Below are positions 60,804-64,000 of a stretch of DNA of 64,000 nt, piece after piece. Position numbers and translations under genes: made by a program. Where the stretch lies: positions 25,858 through 89,857 of the forward strand of contig NW_005178479.1 in the NCBI RefSeq assembly GCF_000350225.1. The letters are read 5' to 3'. Each line of letters begins with the position of its first letter. Within the stretch, counting starts at the first letter, position 1. The stretch is from Chondrus crispus (taxonomy: Eukaryota; Rhodophyta; Florideophyceae; Gigartinales; Gigartinaceae). The notes beneath the pieces were generated by a model. It made no database searches. It had not been told where the DNA came from and saw only the letters and a list, made by a program, of their open reading frames with translations.

Positions 60804-63085
60804 ATGGCATCAAGCCAACCCAAGGACATCGGTCCTGGGGTCAGAAGGGCTGGATCAGCTCAAGAGTCGAGGATTCCGCGAGGACTTCGTACACGTAGCC
60901 AAGGAAATTCGGCTGCTGATCCAGTTGCAGAACCGTCCCCTTCGGGGACGGCCGTTGAGAAGAACTGCCTGGAAGAGAAGTTCGAAAAACTGAGCGAGGA
61001 GATTCGTCAAGAGACGAAGAACAAGCTCGACGAACTTCTGGGTATTTTTCAGAAGCAACAGGAGTTGCTAAAATCCGAGTTCCACGCTGCGCTTGAAGAG
61101 CTGACAGCCCGTGTGGTTCTCGTTGAGAATTTAGGCACCGATGCGTCCCCGGGCCGAGATCCGGAAGTGCTGGATTCACTAAAGCTCGCCGCGAAAGAAG
61201 CGCGGCGAGACGCGAATCAGGCCGTGGAAACGCTGGCCAAGACAAGGGACAGCATCGACGACCGGTTCTACCGCGCTTCGCGGCGACTCAAGGACCTTGA
61301 GCAAGCTGCGGGCCGGGCCGAACCAAGTTTGGACGCGGGATCGCTCTCCGACGGAGAAGAAACCGACAGTCCAACGAAGAAGGACAAGTCAGTCCGAACC
61401 CGGGATTCTAAGTGGAGGAACCCCAAGTCGGCCAACGGCCGAAAGAAGAAGAAAAGTCACTGTAGTGACGACCGCGAAACTTGCGACTCAAATTCGGAGT
61501 CGAATGTTTCAGCAGAAATGGTGACGACGGCTTGTCGAACCATTCAAGAAATTCCGACCGAAGATCGACAGACGGAATGGAATTTCGTCGAATAAAAAGA
61601 GCCCAAAACGAGGCGGAGTCACTTCGTCCGCCTCGCGGAGAGGTCAAGAAGCGGAGCCAGAAGACATCGCGACGCGGCGCGGACCGCGATGGGAGGGGTT
61701 GGAGGAATTAAATCCGACCAACCACCTCTTCAAGAAGTTGCTTTCGTACAGGACCTACCGCCTGCGGAACCCGCAGACACGTTTGTCGGGCAAGCGGCGG
61801 ACCGCCGTGCGAAAGATCAGAAGAGACATACCACCAAAGGTGAAGAGAGACAATACGTTCACAGGAGACGATGGCGTATTGGTTCTAGATCTTTTAGCTA
61901 AGATAGTCCAAGAATTCGACACCCAGGAGATGAACGAAGGCCAAGCGATCCGCTTGCTACCGGAGTTCCTCAGCAGAATCGCCTTGAGACTGTATACTTC
62001 GGTGTCACAAACGGCGGGGTCCCACCATGGGAAAATATCCGTCTGGCCGGAGGCCGTACAGTGGCTATTGCGAAGCTTCGCCACCGATGAGGCAATCCGC
62101 CAAGCCGTACTCGCTTTACGGGACGTACAGCAGCTACCGTCTGAATACGAGATGGAATTTTATATCCGTCTGACGGACGCTAGCAATCGATGTGGAAACA
62201 TATATTCGATGGACGAACAGATGACAATGTTTATTGAAGGACTCGATTCGAGTATCAAGCCGATGGTATCTCAATACCGACAAGACAATCGGGACGTTTC
62301 GTTTTTGAGACTAGTTAATTACGCGAAGGCGCATGGCTCCGCGAGCCGCGCCAAGGAGAGGAAGACTAGGAGAGTCACCATCCAAGCGCCAGCGACGTTA
62401 AGGACGGGGGAAGCAGAAGCCTTCGCACCCCACGCGAAAAACCAGCGGCGCGGTCCACTTGGCCGATTCACTTTCTGCGTCCAGAGGACCTAGTACTGTT
62501 GATCAGGAAGAAAATGGATACGCAGGAGCGCTGGTTGCCGAGGGCGATTTTTATGACCCCTCCGAGGGGTATGGAGACGAGGATCACGGGGCTAGTGGGA
62601 TGTCCACGCTACGGACGCCCACGTATACGACGAGCTCGTATATTGAGGCCACGGAACCCGTATTGGCGTTTCGAGGGCGCGGACACACGCCCGCGCCAAG
62701 AATTCCGATGGAAGACAAGGGTACGGCCTTCAGAAGACCGGGCTGGACGGGCCGGCCGACGGCCCGAGGACCGCCAAGGTCGCCGTACCCTCAGAAGAAG
62801 CATGGCGTCGTATGCTACCATTGCTACGAGAAAGGCCACGGAGCGCCTACGTGTTTGTTCTCGTTCCTAGAGATGCACCGAGTTCTGAAGAACTACGAGA
62901 TGCTCTCCGCGATGGGGAGGTTGGGAATTCCGTCGACAAGTTACCTGAAGGTAAAACAGTGGTTCGAATCACAGGCGGCGAGCACACCGAGAGCCTCTGC
63001 CGAAGGTTCGAACCGGACATCAGGAAGGCTGGCCACGGGGCCGTCGTCGGATTGGAGAAGAAATCCGCAGCGACAGGAAAACTAA
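60804..63085 (+). pseudogene. Element 4 gag, three frameshifts
   Basis: ATG 60804 in ACCATGG. N-terminal coiled coil, then frame changes near 61575-61590, 61690-61710 and 62440-62490. The middle part (LLPEFLSRIALRLYTSVS, WLLRSFATDEAIRQAVLALR) is very close to element 1, and the zinc knuckle CYHCYEKGHGAPTC is complete (2-4-4). It serves as the intact reference for codons lost to stops in element 1 gag. Confidence 0.8.
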
Positions 63086-64000
63086 TGGGCGGAATCTCAA
63101 AACAAAATTCGAAAGGAGAGACATGCGTCCGGCGAACCGTGTCCGGAACCCAGTTCCGTTCCCCGCTTTCAGTGAAGGAAGCAGTCGATGATGAGGAGAC
63201 AGTTGGAATCATCGATAACCCGAAAGGACCCATTGGGGTCAAGAAGATTCTGCGAAGAGGCAAGGACGATCCGCTGGAGCAAGTCCGACGCCCCTAGTAC
63301 AGGGTCAAACGCGGTGAATGTCCCGAGAAGATTTTGGTCCTTGCGAGGAAAAACTACAAAGTCTTCGCGGACATTGGACCGACGGTCGGATTGATGAGCC
63401 GTGTACTGTCCGTGTTGGACACCGGCGCGGGACCTAATCTCATCCGGAGATCCGAGCTTCCCGCAGGAATGAAACTCTTGTGTCCTTCGGACCGACCCAA
63501 GACATCGGCGATGCGAACAACAGGCCACTCCGAACTCTAGGTACACTCAAAATGCCTGTGAGACTTGGACGTTTCGTGGCTTCAGTCGAATTTATAGTTT
63601 GTGAAAAACTCGCAGTCCCCCTAATTCTAGGAGCGGATTATTGCGATAGGTTCGTGGAGGCTATCTACCCACGAAAGAGGACAGTTGAGTTGGCGGACTT
63701 CTCGAAGGTTCTGATCGTACGGCGATTCTCGGCGAGAAGATCGAAGAAGCTTTTGGTTCCCGGAGAGGGCGAGACCAATGCAAAAGGGGAGCGAATTTCC
63801 CCCAGGGTAAAGGTGGCAAGAGCCACGACCATTGGGCCAGGGACGCAACGCATGGACTAATGCACCTCGAAGAGGACTGGGTTGGTCGTCGTTCAACCCT
63901 ACGCACCCCTATATGACAAGCACGGACTAGTAAGCACCAACGGTGTAGTCCAAGTCGAGCCTGACAAACCTTTTCAATTGCTCGTTGCGAATTTTAGGAA
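62812..64000 (+). pseudogene. Element 4 pol, N-terminal part, broken
   Basis: It overlaps the end of gag in another frame. TAG 63295-63297 stands where element 1 has Trp (RRPWYRVKR). Protease LDTGAGPNLIRRSELP follows, then a frameshift near 63478 and TAA at 63858-63860 where element 1 has Glu. The strand continues past the window without reaching the reverse transcriptase. Confidence 0.8.

Larger units (their letters stand above)
59589..64000 (+). mobile_element. Element 4: Ty3/Gypsy relative of element 1, running off the window
   Basis: Plus-strand element with its 5' LTR (59589-60710), primer-binding site, gag and the start of pol. LTR termini (TGTAGTGCAAT and ATTGCACTACA) and proteins show it is a sister family of element 1. 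It carries at least four frame breaks and two stops and is dead. The 5 bp before the LTR (GCCGA) would be its target duplication; the other end lies beyond the window. Confidence 0.9.

Overview
The window looks like nuclear DNA of a compact, intron-poor eukaryote of the plant lineage, most likely a florideophyte red alga (Chondrus-like). This is an inference. It rests on single-exon genes, a plant-type organellar prolyl-tRNA synthetase, a GARP/type-B-ARR-like DNA-binding domain, and a gene island bordered by large Ty3/Gypsy chromoviruses and decayed DNA transposons. A run of exactly 100 N at 46240-46339 marks an assembly gap.

Host genes lie in the first 18 kb: a GARP-domain transcription factor (391-2535, +), an unrecognised long coiled-coil protein (8503-9957, +), and three aminoacyl-tRNA synthetases on the minus strand: organellar ProRS (10099-11841), organellar-type LysRS (13952-15778) and the cytosolic PheRS alpha subunit (16066-17595). 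Small transposons surround them. These are a 1.26-kb piggyBac-like element with a remnant transposase zinc finger (3596-4855), a fragment of a non-LTR retrotransposon (5184-5972), a 66-bp minisatellite (6160-6800), two inverted Tc1-like MITEs (13391-13683 and 18011-18309), and a foldback element just upstream of PheRS (17741-17925).

From 18.4 to 25.7 kb lies a transposon graveyard. It holds a 2.0-kb element with 80-bp terminal inverted repeats that carries a broken J-domain (DnaJ-like) protein, a Crypton-like tyrosine-recombinase pseudogene between a 122-bp palindrome and three 32-bp repeats, and a PIF/Harbinger transposase with its Myb-like partner, both broken. A pogo-like transposase pseudogene lies at 41688-43390.

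From 25.76 kb to the end, four Ty3/Gypsy chromovirus-type LTR retrotransposons dominate. Element 1 (25760-41197, TSD TTTGG, minus) is 15.4 kb long. Element 3 (from 44536, plus) was split inside gag by element 2 (47077-58592, TSD GGCAG, minus) and is cut off by element 4 (from 59589, plus, running off the window). All four share the primer-binding site TGGTCT(C/T)CCGACCTAGA. Elements 1 and 2 end pol with a chromodomain. Each also carries, between pol and the 3' LTR and on the opposite strand, a large homologous ORF of 554 or 558 aa with no recognised function. This conserved antisense gene is the most interesting candidate for an undescribed system in the window.
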